From assembly GCA_024472245.1 (NCBI GenBank), contig JANBXD010000005.1, forward strand, positions 3,162,001-3,226,000: 64,000 nucleotides of DNA, written 5' to 3'. Positions 32,568 through 45,300 of the stretch are shown in pieces (position 1 is the stretch's first letter; every line of letters starts with the position of its first letter). The DNA comes from Beauveria sp. NWAFU-1. Its lineage: Eukaryota > Ascomycota > Sordariomycetes > Hypocreales > Cordycipitaceae. The notes beneath the pieces were generated by a model. The model made no database searches. It saw only the letters and a list, made by a program, of their open reading frames with translations, and had not been told where the DNA came from. Position numbers and translations under genes: made by a program.

Positions 32568-35500
32568 ATGTTGCGCAATGCGGCCCGCAAGGCTGTGACC
32601 GAGCTGTCGCAGTACCCCAAGCCTGGCTCCAAGCTGCACGGCTTCACGCTCGTCCGATCCAAGCATGTCCCTGAACTAGAGCTCACGGCGCTACATCTTC
32701 AGCACGACAAGACTGGCGCCGACTACCTGCACATTGCGCGCGAGGACAGCAATAATGTCTTCTCTATCGGTTTTAAGACAAATCCCCCGAATGACACGGG
32801 AATCCCTCATATCCTCGAGCACACGACGCTCTGTGGTAGTGAAAAGTGAGTGCGCAAACGGATGAGCAGGAATCGCATAATGCTTACCCAAAGCCAGGTA
32901 TCCGATTCGTGATCCATTTTTCAAAATGCTTCCCCGAACTTTGTCAAACTTCATGAATGCCTTTACGGCTTCAGACCACACATTTTACCCCTTTGCCACG
33001 ACAAACGCCCAGGACTTCAAGAACCTCATGTCCGTGTACCTCGACTCGACGCTACATCCCTTGCTGAAAGAGTCCGATTTTACACAAGAGGGATGGCGCA
33101 TCGGCCCGGAAAACCCACTGGCTACGGATGAAGAGAGCAAGAAGCTTGTTTTCAAAGGTGTCGTCTACAACGAGATGAAGGGCCAAATGTCCGATGCAGG
33201 CTACCTATACTATATCCGATTTCAAGACTACATATTTCCCGACATCAACAATTCTGGCGGCGACCCGCAGAAGATTACCGACCTGACTTATCAACAGCTG
33301 AAAGATTTCCACGCGGAGCACTACCACCCCAGCAATGCCAAGCTATTTACATACGGTGATATGCCGCTAGCCGACCACCTCCGAGACATTGATGCGCGTT
33401 TGCAAGCATTTGAGAAGATTCAGGCCGACAAGAAGATCCATGAGCCTATTGTGCTCTCTGAACCAAAGGATGTCACGCTGGCGGGCCCATTCGACCCTCT
33501 GGTCGACCCAGATCGGCAATACAAGACATCCGTCTCTTGGATCATGGGAGACACAACGGATGTCTTGGAGTCGTTCTCGCTTGCTCTTCTATCTAGCCTG
33601 TTGATGGATGGATATGGCTCGCCGCTGTACCGTGGGCTTGTGGAGACCGGAATGGGTGCTGACTGGAGCCCGAACTCTGGCTATGATAGTTCTGCCAAGC
33701 GAGGGATATTTTCCATCGGCCTCACTGGTGTGCAAGAAGCAGATGTGCCCAAGCTCAAAACTAAAGTTCAGGAAATTCTCCGCGATGTCCGCGACAACGG
33801 GTTTGATCAGGGCAAGATTGACGGATCACTGCATCAGCTGGAGCTGTCTCTCAAGCACAAAACATCCAATTTTGGCTTCTCCATGCTGAACAGACTTAAG
33901 CCCAAGTGGTTCAATGGTGTCGATCCATTCGACTCGCTTGCTTGGAACGACACTATTACTGGCTTTCAGGCCAAGCTGGCGGCAGGCGGCTATCTAGAAG
34001 GACTCATTGAAAAGTATCTGCTCAATGACAAAACTCTTACGTTCACTATGACGCCGTCGGCTACTTTTGGAGAGGAGCTGGTGAAGGAAGAGAAGGGACG
34101 TCTGGCCGGCAAAATTGCCGATGCGGTCAAAAAGGCTGGTGGTGAAGAGCAAGCGCGCACAGCCTTTGAGCAGCAGGAACAGGATCTTCTTGCGGAACAA
34201 AATAAGACCAATACGGAAGATCTCAGCTGTCTGCCTACTGTCTACGTCAAGGATATTCCCCGGAGCATCGACCGGATTACGGTGCGCGACGAAGCCGACG
34301 AGGGCATTTCTGTCCAGTGGCGCGAGGCTCCTACCAACGGTCTGACCTACTTCCGTGCTATCAACACGATTGAGGGTCTGTCGGACGATCTGCGCCAACT
34401 AATCCCGCTCTTTACAGACAGTATCATGCGCTTGGGTACCAAGGACATGACCATGGAGCAGCTGGAAGATTTGATCAAGCTCAAGACGGGCGGCGTATCT
34501 GTCGGATACCACTCAACACCATCACCGACGAACTTTGAGGAGGCCCATGAGGGCATCATCTTTACTGGCATGGCGCTGGACCGCAATGTGCCCGTAATGT
34601 TTGAGTTGCTGCGCAAGCTGGTTCTGGATACCGACTTTGACAGCCCTGAGGCAGCGCTGCGCATCCGCCAGCTACTGCAAGCTTCGGCCGATGGTGTCGT
34701 CAACGACATCGCCTCGTCGGGCCACCGCTTCGCCATGAATCACGCGGAGTCTGGCCTAACGCGGGCTGCCTGGCTCCGCCAGCAGGTGACTGGTCTGTCG
34801 CAAGTGAAGCTCATCACCTCGCTTGCCGGCCGCCCGGAGTCTGACCAGCTTGAAGATGTCATCGCCAAATTGAAGCAGATTCAGCAGCTCGCACTAACCA
34901 AGGGCAAGCTTCGCGCCGCTATCACCTGTGGCAGCGAGAGCGTTGCCGGCAATTTCACCTCGTTGCAGACCTTTATTCGCGGCCTACAGCCTCCGCTGCC
35001 GCAAACTGCCGGTGGTGTGCTGACCCTTCCCAAGACGAAGAAGACCTTCTTTCCGCTACCTTACCAGGTCTACTACGGCGGTCTCTCTGTATCGACAACT
35101 TCTTATACGCATGCGGACGGCGCGCCCCTCCAGATTCTGTCGCAGATGCTGACGCACAAGCATCTGCACCACGAGATTCGCGAAAAGGGCGGGGCCTATG
35201 GCGGTGGGGCCTACGCCAAGGCGCTCGACGGTCTCTTTGGGTTCTACTCGTACCGCGACCCGAACCCGCAAAACACGATGCGCATCATGAAAGATGCCGG
35301 GCGATGGGCCTCGGAGAAGGCCTGGAGCGACAGGGATCTGGAGGAGGCCAAGATTTCGGTATTCCAGTCGGTGGACGCGCCCAAGGCGGTCAATGAGGAG
35401 GGCATGGGCCGATTCCTGTCGGGCGTGACCGAGGATATGCGTCAGGCGAAGCGCATGCAGCTGCTCGACGTGACTCGGGAGCAGGTGCAGGCGGTCGCGG

Positions 35501-35622
35501 ATCGGTACCTTGTACAGGCGGTAGACAAGGGCGAGGATCGCATGTCGTTTTTGGGCGAGAAGAAGGGGTGGGTTGATGGCAGCTGGGCAGTGGAGGAGAT
35601 GAACGTGCCCGGTGCAGAGTAA
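32568..35622 (+). CDS. CYM1: mitochondrial presequence protease Cym1 (PreP)
   Basis: M16C zinc metalloprotease that degrades cleaved mitochondrial presequences and other short peptides in the matrix or intermembrane space. Exons 32,568-32,845 and 32,898-35,622 flank a 52-nt intron (GTGAGT donor, GCCAG acceptor); the product has 1,000 residues, close to yeast Cym1 (989). The N-terminus MLRNAARKAVTEL is basic and free of acidic residues for its first 11 positions, as expected of a mitochondrial presequence. Inverted zinc motif HILEH at residues 81-85; third ligand probably Glu185 in GVVYNEMKG. A YPIRDPFFKML segment and a late GGAYGGGAYA glycine-rich strand (near residue 860) are typical of this group. 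It is divergent from taxilin; the next gene downstream on the same strand is 4.7 kb away. Confidence 0.95.
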
Positions 35623-38600
35623 ATGTGCAGTGTACGATATGTGTGGGAGAATCACAGTGTACCAACATGGCTGACGATCAGGCGAAAGGCGAGACACGAT
35701 AAAGACAACATGTATATTATAGATCATCTTGGCATAGACGGAAGGAAAAGTACGACTCTTCTCATGATGTCGACGATATCCGACAAGATGACGCAGTGAA
35801 GGCTTGAAACGAGATGTGGAGTGGACGCGTTCAGATACGATACGCCTTTCTGTCGATGGACATTGTTCCGTCATTCATGGCAGAGAGGCCACAGAGCAAC
35901 GCAAGAGCAAGCACGATGTTTCTTTTCCTTTTTTTCTCTTTTAGGACGATATCTCGGTGCTGACGATGGTACTTTCTCGATCCTGGACTCTTTCTTTGTT
36001 TATTCTACTACCCTTCTGTCGTTGTCTCTCGCCAGTCCTTGCGTCTTGAGGACCCGGATGCCCCCCCAGACCGCGTCTTTTGCGGAGGACTCTTTCAACC
36101 TTGACGCCTCGTTTCTGCGGGCTGCGTTTGCCGCTATGGTCGAACAAGCAGCAGAGTACGAGCTTGCCCGGGATTGAACAGCAGGACTGCTCTAGACAGG
36201 AAGGGGGGATATGGCGGAAGGGAGGCCTCCTTTGCTAGATGTGGGATTGGCTTAGACGAGACTCTGGGGGAAAGTGGGGGAGGCAACGCAAGACGACAAG
36301 GAGGGGGATTTTGGTACCGGAGGTTGCTGGATTTCTGAAGGGGGGAGATGGAGGAGAAAAATCGCTCGTTCTCTCAGAGCCGGGGGTCGCTGAGCATTGG
36401 ATTGCCGGACTAAAGAACTGAGTACATGCCAGGAGGACGGCGTCATGGCTGCAACGCTGATGGGACATGGGACATGGAAAACAGGCTTCGTTTGGAAGCC
36501 GGATAGAGAATGCCGGTGAGGGGAGAAGATGGAGTTGTGCGTGCACGTGTGTGAGAGAGTCTAATTTTATCGCGATGCCGAGGGAGATGGCGACAGCAAG
36601 GACCAAACAGGCGGCGTGGCTGATGACGAGTACGGTAGAGAGGTCCGAGGCTATGTTTGTGACAGACGAGGTACCTTGCCGCCGTGCTGCAGAATATATG
36701 GCCGAGCCAGGTACATTTCGTTGGTCACGTTTGTAGTATGAGACTTTTTTTTTCTATGATAGTGTCTGAACTTGGCGAGGTGTTGTAATATGAGGTATTA
36801 GTTGAATGGTTTCTGTTGTTGCCCCTTCAAGGGCAATCGACCGTAAGTGGGCCAGCGTATAGCCCCAACGAAGAATAACAGGGGACTAGTGTACAACACA
36901 TGGCCGTTTTGGCCCTTTTCGATGCCGTGAGAGTGTTGGAGGGCCCGTGGGCATTGTTGACGTGCGTCATGTCCGGACGGCGGTTGGTGACCCCAGAGTT
37001 TTTTTACGGGTGTCGCGTGGAAGAGAACGCAGACCGAGGGCCCAAGCTCTTGGCAGGTCGATCGGGCCAGGGTGCCGGGCAGAGAGTCTGTGCGTTTTAT
37101 GCCGGGCGATGGCAGTTTCGTGGTTCGGATCCAGGGTGCCGACTGCAAGGCCATTCTGGAGGTTGACTAGGGCATCGCATCATCAGTGTAGCATGTCGCG
37201 TCTGGGCTGGGTGGCGATGGTGTTGGATGCGACAAAACGTGCTGGCTTTGAGTTGTGTGCGCCCGACAAAGGAAGGATGCACATATGCTTGTGTCAGGGA
37301 CAATAGCCTAGTACCTATCGCGGACGTCTTGCTTTTTGGGCGTGACAGTCTGTGATATTTCTCGAGATGGGTTACCAAAACGGCCGCATCCCTGTGTCTA
37401 TAACAGGGATCTTGGCCCGATTGACTGGTCTGCTTGGTTCGAGATGGGTAAGCTTATTGCGCAGAAGGGTGTATACTCGACAAGCCGCAAAGTCAGGGGG
37501 CGTTCATGGAGAAAACGATGCGAGACCCGATGCCAAACCAGGAGAGAGACATGGCGAATATCGCCAGGCAACAGGGCCCGGCGCGGGGTTGCATCGAGCC
37601 ATGATTCAGTCGGGGGGGCGCGCGGATCGCCAAGAGTCGGGTGGACGGCACCGGTGGCCGGGACGTGGTGGCACTGGTTGGCTCTTGGGCCGCCCGGGGG
37701 AAGGGGGTTTGTATGTGTGGTTAGTACTGGAGAGCGGTAGCGCACAGGCATGGTTTGCCTTTTAATAGGTATGGAAGAAACACATTTTGGTGCGATGCCA
37801 ACATTGACATGAGCCGCGTCTTGCTCTACGTACGTCTTTGCAAAAGTGACTCCATGTTTTTGATGCCGTTGTTGCATCGAGACTGCCACGACATGTCTCC
37901 GCCGGAGGGAGGTCTATGGGTAGGCTTTTCGATGAAGGTTTTGAGAATGTGCGCAGGTATTGCTAACTACTGATTGACCACGGTGGCAAATGGATGACAA
38001 ACTATCCGTAGTTACATGGCAAGTTCTCCTATAGTCTCATAGGAGGTGATCATAGAGGTACTAGATAGGCTATTTAGCCTAGTTAGTGTATTATAATAAT
38101 ACACATTCTATCGTAGTACACAACAACGATACTCCGTAGAATGTGTATCATTATAATACACTAACTAGGCTAAAGAGCATATCTAGTACCTCTTTAATCA
38201 CCTCCTATAAGATATAGGAGAAACCCTGGGAAACTGGGTTAAACCTTTTTTTGCTGCCCGCTTGGGTGGCAATGGCGAGTGCATTATTACGAGCTCGTAG
38301 GGGCAACAAGATTCGCAAACATGAGCGGCTCGTCTCGCGGCGTGCTGCAGCGGCGTGTGCATGCAAGGCTGCGAGTGATGCGCCGAGAGCTCCCGTTTGG
38401 GCGTCGCTGCGTTGCGGTCTCACGGAATGGCCATCCGGAGGGGCGTGAAACTTGCATGCGAATTGATGGGCGTGCGGCGGTAGTTGAGGCGATTGGGCAG
38501 ACACGGCCTTTATGACTTCTTCCGAGGGTGTAGGCACGTCGGATTGTGTTGAGCTGCCTGTTCCAGCTCAGCCCACAAGAGACGCGCAACAAGGACTGTC

Positions 38601-39800
38601 CCGCCTGGTTATTATTTGCCGCATGCTGATGGATGGTCTCTCGTAATTCGGGCTGTCGTGCGTCGTTGGTGCCAGCCAGCACAGCCCGGTTTGTCGATGC
38701 CACGACGCTGCCCGGGGAGGATAAGCCGTGTGAAAGGTACGGATACACCGTACTGCTACGTAATACATGCGCGTGTCTCGGGAACGGTATCGTGGGAGAG
38801 GGTGTTGGCGAGCATGGGTGAGGTAGGTAGCCGTGTCAATTGTAGGCCGTAGCGGGCGTCGGGTACGTAGCGGGAATCTATGTGCCTTTCCGGTCATTGT
38901 CGTCGAAAAGTCAAAATTTTTCCATGCCATTTGTCGCGGTTTTTTTCGTGCGGCTGGCGCTTTGTATTCGTAGTTAGACGACGCCTCACTGGTCCACGGC
39001 GGTATAATTCTGGGGCCTTATAGGCTTTCTAGACTTGCTGCATTGATCATCCAGGAGAAGTGCAGCCAAGTGCAGGCAAGTCGGCCAGCCAGGAAGGCCA
39101 GCCCAACCGGGCAGACCAGACGAACACAAGGAAAGGAGATCAAAATGGAGGAAGAAATTTGAAATGGAAAATCTACCAGTATTAAAGCAATGCCAATTTT
39201 TTTCACAAAAAATTCTGGTAATTCTCCCGTCTGCCCTGCCTGCTCGGTCTGCCTGCTCACTGCCGCCCACTCGTGACTCTACCCAATATCCGCCCACCAA
39301 CCTACCCACCACAGCCTCAAAACTCTCTCCCACTCGCTTCCCTCTCCCAGCTTCGCCCATCTTCCAACACAACACACCGTGTCCTCGCAACGTTATATTG
39401 CAACCACCACCCCCTCCAATTCGGCTTCCCATTCCGCTCTAGCTACGCTCTAGTCTCTCAACCTCGACATTCACGTCTTTGCCAAATTCCCGCACGGTTA
39501 GTTTCCCCCCGGCCACAAATGGCGCATCCGTCTCTCGACTCTGTCCCTCTGTTTGCTCGCTCGCTCGCTTGCTGGCTGTCCAACCCCCTCCACCATCACC
39601 CATCATGGCAGCTCGCACGGCCAGACCACCACCACTACCCAAACACGGACCGCGAGACTTGATACAATGACTCTTTACAAAATGTCACCCCTTCGGCTTC
39701 TTTTTGCCGCTTCCCCCTCTTTTTTTAACGTCAATTCTGTTCTCATCTCTCCCTCTCACGTCTCCCCCAAGCACATGCGTCATGACTCCACATAAATACA
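35623..39800. other. long gene-free stretch
   Basis: About 4.2 kb from the CYM1 stop to the ornithine decarboxylase promoter. Open frames are short, overlap on both strands and have no recognisable product. It contains a 197-bp fold-back element (separate entry) and, from about 39,220, strongly C/T-rich plus-strand sequence that leads into the decarboxylase promoter. No tRNA or transposon coding sequence seen. Confidence 0.55.
38025..38221. mobile_element. fold-back / MITE-like inverted repeat
   Basis: Two arms of about 90 bp are near-perfect reverse complements around a short centre near 38,116-38,128. The left arm begins TCTCCTATAG and includes GGTACTAGATAGGCTATTTA and CCTAGTTAGTGTATTATAAT; the right arm carries their complements in reverse order and ends ATATAGGAGA. 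The terminal 20 bases of each arm also form a small hairpin of their own (CTCCTAT...ATAGGAG). It is AT-rich against its surroundings and has no coding capacity. This is the structure of a non-autonomous fold-back or MITE element; I could not settle a target-site duplication. Confidence 0.75.
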
Positions 39801-40333
39801 TCTAGGAAAAAACTTGACCGCTGACCACCTCTCTCCCACAACAACAGACAGACCACCTCTCACCACTACCAACCTACCCAATTCCTATAAATCCGTCGTG
39901 CTCACGACTCGCCTTAGCCTTTGGGTTCGACTCAAAAGGCACCGCTCTCGCTACGGCTCCCCAGGCCGTTTTCCACATCTCCGACAAAAATTTCTGCTTT
40001 CGCAAGCCTACTCACATCATCAACGCCATTCCTCCTCCTCACGCCGCCTGCCGCTGCCTATAGCTTGTTCAATCCGCCTCTCTTGACTGCTGGTGACTTG
40101 GATCATCAACTTCCACCCCCGTTTTTCCACCAATCCCATCAGCTGCCGCATAGGAGGAGTTCTGAGGTTCTTCCTCTTGCCGAGGAAGAGTCGAGGAGGC
40201 CTCGCCAGTCCGCTGAAGGAAACGTTTGTTATATCCTTCGACCACCCTAACAAGCCCTTCCCACGAACCGGTTTACTCAACTGACAACAAACAACTTCCT
40301 TGTTTGTTATCCGACAACTACAATACCTGGGAT
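39801..40333 (+). promoter_or_regulatory. ODC promoter and long ATG-free leader
   Basis: CCTATAAATCC at about 39,883-39,893 is a good TATA candidate. From 39,787 to the start codon at 40,334 there is no ATG at all in any plus-strand frame, and the strand is C/T-rich. This suggests an mRNA leader of about 420 nt without upstream ORFs. Long leaders are known on fungal ornithine decarboxylase mRNAs, including Neurospora spe-1. The exact transcription start is inferred. Confidence 0.5.
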
Positions 40334-41804
40334 ATGACCATGACTACGGCCGTCTTTGACCACCATGTCGACCCGATCCACCAACCCCAGTTTTTAGCCA
40401 AGAGGCTTCCCATTCCCTCCATTGCCGCCCGCGATGGTCCCGCCATTGCCAAGCAGCTGATTCGCAATGCCCTCACCCGCCGTGTCGAGGCCGTTGACCA
40501 CGAGCTCTGCGAGCCTGGCGATGAGGACACCTTTTTTGTGGCTGATCTCGGCGACGTTTACCGTCAGCACCTGCGCTGGAAGAAGAACCTCCCTCGTGTC
40601 CGCCCCTTTTACGGTATGTCGATTCTGTTCCCTGCTTGTCCTCGCTCCGCTCGCCCCTTTTTCTTCTCTTTGCTTGCCATGCTCGTCTTTATCCTGAATT
40701 CACTCTCCTCACTTGCTCTGTTTGCAGTTGCTAACTTACACAGCCGTCAAATGCAACCCCGACCCTATGGTCCTTCGGCTCCTTGCCGCCCTCGGCACTG
40801 GTTTTGACTGCGCCTCCAAGACCGAGATTGACCAGGTACTCGCCATGGGATGCTCTCCCGACCGCATCATCTACGCCCAGCCTTGCAAGACAAACTCGTA
40901 CGTCCGCTACGTCAAGGCTGCCGGTGTCCGCCAGATGACCTTTGACAACACCGACGAGCTTTACAAGATCGCCAAGCATTTTCCCGATGCTGAGCTCTAT
41001 CTGCGCATCATCACCGACGACACCTCCTCTGCCTGCCGCCTCAGCATGAAGTTCGGTGCCCCCATGGACACCACCGACAGCCTGCTCGCCCTTGCAAAGG
41101 AGCTCGGTCTCAACGTCGTCGGCGTCAGCTTCCATGTCGGTTCTGGCTCCGCCGACCCCATGGCCTACTACCACGCCGTCAAGGATGCTCACCTCGTCTT
41201 CCAGCAGGCTGCTGACCACGGTTTTCACCTCCGCACCCTCGACGTCGGCGGTGGCTTTTCTGGTGCCACTTTTGAGGTCAACGCCGCTGTCCTCAGCGGT
41301 GCCCTTGATGAGCTCTTCCCAGCCTCCAGCAACGTCGAAATCATTGCCGAGCCCGGCCGCTACTACGTCGCATCGGCCTTTACGATTGCTTGTAACGTCA
41401 TTGCCCGCCGCACCGTGGATGACCCTGCCACTGGCGCCACCTCGTACATGATCTACATCAACGACGGCGTCTACGGCAACTTTTCCAACATCATGTTTGA
41501 CCACCAGCACCCCGTTGCCAAGGTCCTGCGCCGTGACGGCGAGACTGTCTATGACACCGCTCTCGCCAGACCCGCAGTCGACGGCATCGAGTACTCGGTC
41601 TGGGGTCCAACCTGCGACGGCATAGACCGCATCACCGAGAGCACCCACTTTGCTGGCCTTGTCGACGTCGGCGACTGGCTCTATTTTGAGGAGATGGGCG
41701 CCTATACCAAGTGCTCCGCCACCCAGTTCAACGGCTTCTCCAATGCCCACGACGTCATCTATGTTTCCTCGGAGCCTGCCGTCAATGCTCTCGTGGGCAT
41801 GTAA
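40334..41804 (+). CDS. ornithine decarboxylase
   Basis: PLP-dependent decarboxylase making putrescine from ornithine, the committed step of polyamine synthesis (Neurospora spe-1, yeast SPE1). Exons 40,334-40,613 and 40,744-41,804 flank a 130-nt intron (GTATGT donor, GCTAACTT branch, ACACAG acceptor). Product is 446 residues. The PLP lysine is Lys96 in YAVKCNPDP, with the intron falling inside the preceding Ala codon. EPGRYY lies at about 296-301, and the substrate-site cysteine is Cys384 in GPTCDGID. HVGSGS and DVGGGF segments bind the cofactor phosphate. The N-terminus before the barrel is about 65 residues and lacks an organelle signal. Two in-frame ATGs two codons apart begin the ORF; the first is chosen. 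It converges on RAD16. Confidence 0.95.
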
Positions 41805-42340
41805 TTGGGAAGGTAAAATGGTCTTGCTATTTTGGAGATGGGGGATAATTGAAGATGAACACTTTTGGGTTACGTATTCTTGCATGAGCACAAACAATGC
41901 TCACATTTTTACACATTTTTTTTCGAATAATAAAAACACGCAATTTAGACACTGAGAAATCCATTCAAGTCATGTGTATGAACGAGATATGAGATGATAG
42001 AAGGTGGCCTGGAGGTATAGCAAGACCTTTACAAAGTAGCAAATGTCGAAACATGCATCTAAGTCTCCTTTCTTGCTTCGAATATTTGCCACAAGCGCAA
42101 CCATGGAACTTCCCCGTGACGGGAGCAGAGTACTGTAGATGCACACCCATCAGGAAATTTAACAACGCCTGGTCGGCGACATACCTCAACAACGTTAAAG
42201 AAAAAGCAAGTCTCTATATTTAGAATTACACGCTTCGGAACTAGTACATGACAGCAAAATACAAGATGGGTACCCTTCTCAGAACTACACGCTCTTTCCT
42301 CCATCTTGCTACTTACAGTGTTCGCCTTCACTACATTGGC
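41805..42340. other. convergent 3' intergenic region, ODC and RAD16
   Basis: 536 bp holding two 3' UTRs. AT-richer than the flanking genes, with an AATAATAAAAACA poly-A-signal-like stretch at about 41,925-41,937 after ornithine decarboxylase. No gene seen. Confidence 0.55.
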
Positions 42341-45300
42341 TCAATTACCACGGAACAAAAACTGCATGTCCGCGGGGGTTAGCGACTCCATCGCCTTGTC
42401 GTCGCCATTCACCGTCGAGTGAATCATGCTCGTCTTCTTTTCCTGAATGAGCACCATCCGGCTCTCCACCGAGTCCTCAATGCACAGACGCGTGATCGTG
42501 CACGGCCGCGTCTGCCCGATCCGGTGGCATCGATCTGCCGACTGCCATTCGGCGGCGGGGTTCCACCATCTGCGCGTCGCATAAAGCACGTTAGTGATGT
42601 CTCGTTCATGTGGATAAAGCAGCAGGCATAACAAAGCGAATCGACTTACGGATCGACGATAAAGACGCGCGAGGCTTCCGTCAGATTAAGAGCGACGCCG
42701 CCCGCTTTCAGTGACACGAGGAAACACTCCACGTCCACGTTGGTCATGAAGTGCTCAATCGACGCCTGACGCTGCGCGGGCGTCATGCTACCGTCGAGCA
42801 TGACCGTCGTGATGCCAGCGCGGCGCAATCGCCACTCTACGAGCTGCAGCATCGTTGTAAATTGCGAAAAGATGATGGACTTGTGCGATGCATTGTTCGA
42901 TCTGAGTTTGTGCAGCTCGTGCACCAGGAGCTCAATCTTGGAAGAAGACGTCCAATTCTCCATCTTGATACGATTGATAATTGAAGACTTCTTCACCATG
43001 GACAGGTCCTGCTCAATCTCGGGCTGCTCCAAGTCAATCGACAGGGGAATGTGGCAGCGCGGACAGTCGGGTTCGTCAGTTGAGTGTATGTAACTGGCCA
43101 CACACGCGCGGCAAAAGTCGTGCTTGCAGCGACTGCGCACCGTATCTTCGGACGGCTCGTCGCAAATGCAGCAAACGAGCACATTCTGGCCGCCCTCGGC
43201 ATTCTTCTTCAGGAGCAGATCAGGATGGTCCGCAACCTGACGCATCTGCATGATGAGACCAAAGATGTTGGCATAATTGTTGAGCAAAATGTTTTGATGG
43301 ACGTAGGTGTCAAACTTGCGCTGGCCGTTTGTCATGATGCTGCCGGCGAAATCATTCTCCTCCTCGCCAAAGAATTGACGGTTGACAAAGATTTCCTTGA
43401 CCGGTAACTCCATCGCATTGGTATGGTCTTTTTTGAGACGGCGGAGCATGATGCGCTTCGTCATCAGCCGAAGCTTGCGGAGCGCCTCGCGACCAGGCCC
43501 AAAGTTGCCAAACTTTTGGATCGGATTCAGAAGCTCCTGGTTGAAGACGGATACATGCTGCATACCGCCGTGGCCGCAGTTCTTACATCGATGGTCAACG
43601 TCCATGCTCCACTCCAATGTAGAGCAAGGGCACTGCTTGCACAGATAGGATGCAAAGGGCTTGATATTGAGGAACCTGATGAGGGAAAAAAACTCGCCGA
43701 TTCTGTTCTGAAGGGGAGTTCCAGTCAAACACCAACGATAATTAGTTTTCAGTGCAAAGCATGCCTTTGCCGTCATCGTTGTTCGTGTCTTGATGCAATG
43801 GGCTTCGTCCAGAATAATACGATGAAAGTTGATGGCATGAATCACACTTTCCTCTTTGTAAAGCCCCTCTTTGCGCTTGAATCCACGCTCCTGCTTTCGG
43901 TACATGGACTCCAAACTGTTGTACGACATCATGATCACGTCGTACTTCTTCAAGTCTTTAACTTGGATTCCCTTTGTCTTGGTATTTGTACCGTGAAAGA
44001 CGAATGTCTTGAGTGTTCCGTCGGTGTAGGACTTGATCTCTGACTGCCACTGCATCAAGGCAACTGGTGGTACAAGCACCAAACTGGGTTGCTTGGCAGG
44101 GTAGTCAGACATGATTAGCGACACGGCTTGGATCGTCTTTCCGAGACCCATTTCGTCGCCAAGAAGGCCACCACCCCACTCTTGCTTTTCCATCTCCTTC
44201 ATCCAAGCGAGACCTTCGAGCTGGAAGGGTTTGAGGCGACGTGAGATCGTCGACGGCTGCTCTGCCCTACCCGCATTTATTTCTGGCATGTTTTCGAGGT
44301 CAGTCCACATGGATTTGAGCTCTGGATGATGGGTCTCGAGGCGGAGGCGCTCGGACCGACCGCGACGCTTGTCTCCACGCCTGTATGCCTTGCGAGAGGC
44401 GGCAATTTCTCGCATTTCCGTCCGTTGAGCGCGTTCGTCCAAAGCAGCAACTCGTTCGATGGGATCCTCGTCAGAAAAATCCTCGTCAGAAGAATCGTCA
44501 TCAGAAGAAACCAGCGAATGAGGGGGACCAGGGGTTCTGGGCATGTCTGGACTGCTCGCAGCGCTGCGCTCGGTGGGTTCTATGCCAAAGGATAGGCCGG
44601 TACGAGGGGCAGAGCGCGTTCGCTGTTTTCCCTTGGACTTGGATAGAGGTTCGTCTTCACTAGAGACCTCGAATACCGAGTCATCGAGGGAGCTAAGATC
44701 ATCCGAGTCAGATATCTCAATTGTTGCATCCGGCTCCTTCCTGCCAAATTCCTCGTCAGAGAAGCCAGCAGCAGAAGCAGCAGCAGCGACTGCGGTATCC
44801 ATGCCAATATCCGAAGGCAGGCCATCCTCGGAATCGGGAATCACCTTGCTCCTCTTTGTTCGGCGGCTTGATCCAGTGTTCGCCCGATCCCTCTTTGCTG
44901 GCCTGCTTGCTACGGGGGTCCCAACAGCACCGTCAGACATAGAGCTACCTCCCCAAGAAGTGGCCTTGGCATATTCCTCTTCTTGTAGCCTTCGGGCGAC
45001 TTTGGCGTCCGGCGACTCATCGGAGAATGCACCATCATCGTCAGAGTCTTGAACGAGGTCAGCACGACGCTTGCCCTTTGCATTGAGGGATAAGCTGCTT
45101 GTGCGCAGGGCACGATCTCTGTCGGCACGACCTCTGGAAGTAGGAACTTCAATAACAAATGTCGCCCGCTTTCCAAGAAAGTCTTCAGCCTCAGTTGATA
45201 GCGGTGTAGGCACCACGCTGGTAGCAGGAGTGAAGTCGCTGGCCTCGTCTGAGGTCAGTTCTGTGGGGGTTGCGGCGGATGAAACAGTTGCGCTTGGAGG

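Noticed and set aside
35821..36177. 118-codon plus-strand frame after CYM1
   Set aside because: Cys/Phe/Ser-rich, no codon bias, no signal or domain; lies in sequence open on both strands.
40731..41897. 388-codon antisense frame over ornithine decarboxylase
   Set aside because: Antisense of a strongly biased gene (third-position G/C) often stays open; translation is Asp/Val/Gly-rich with no domain.
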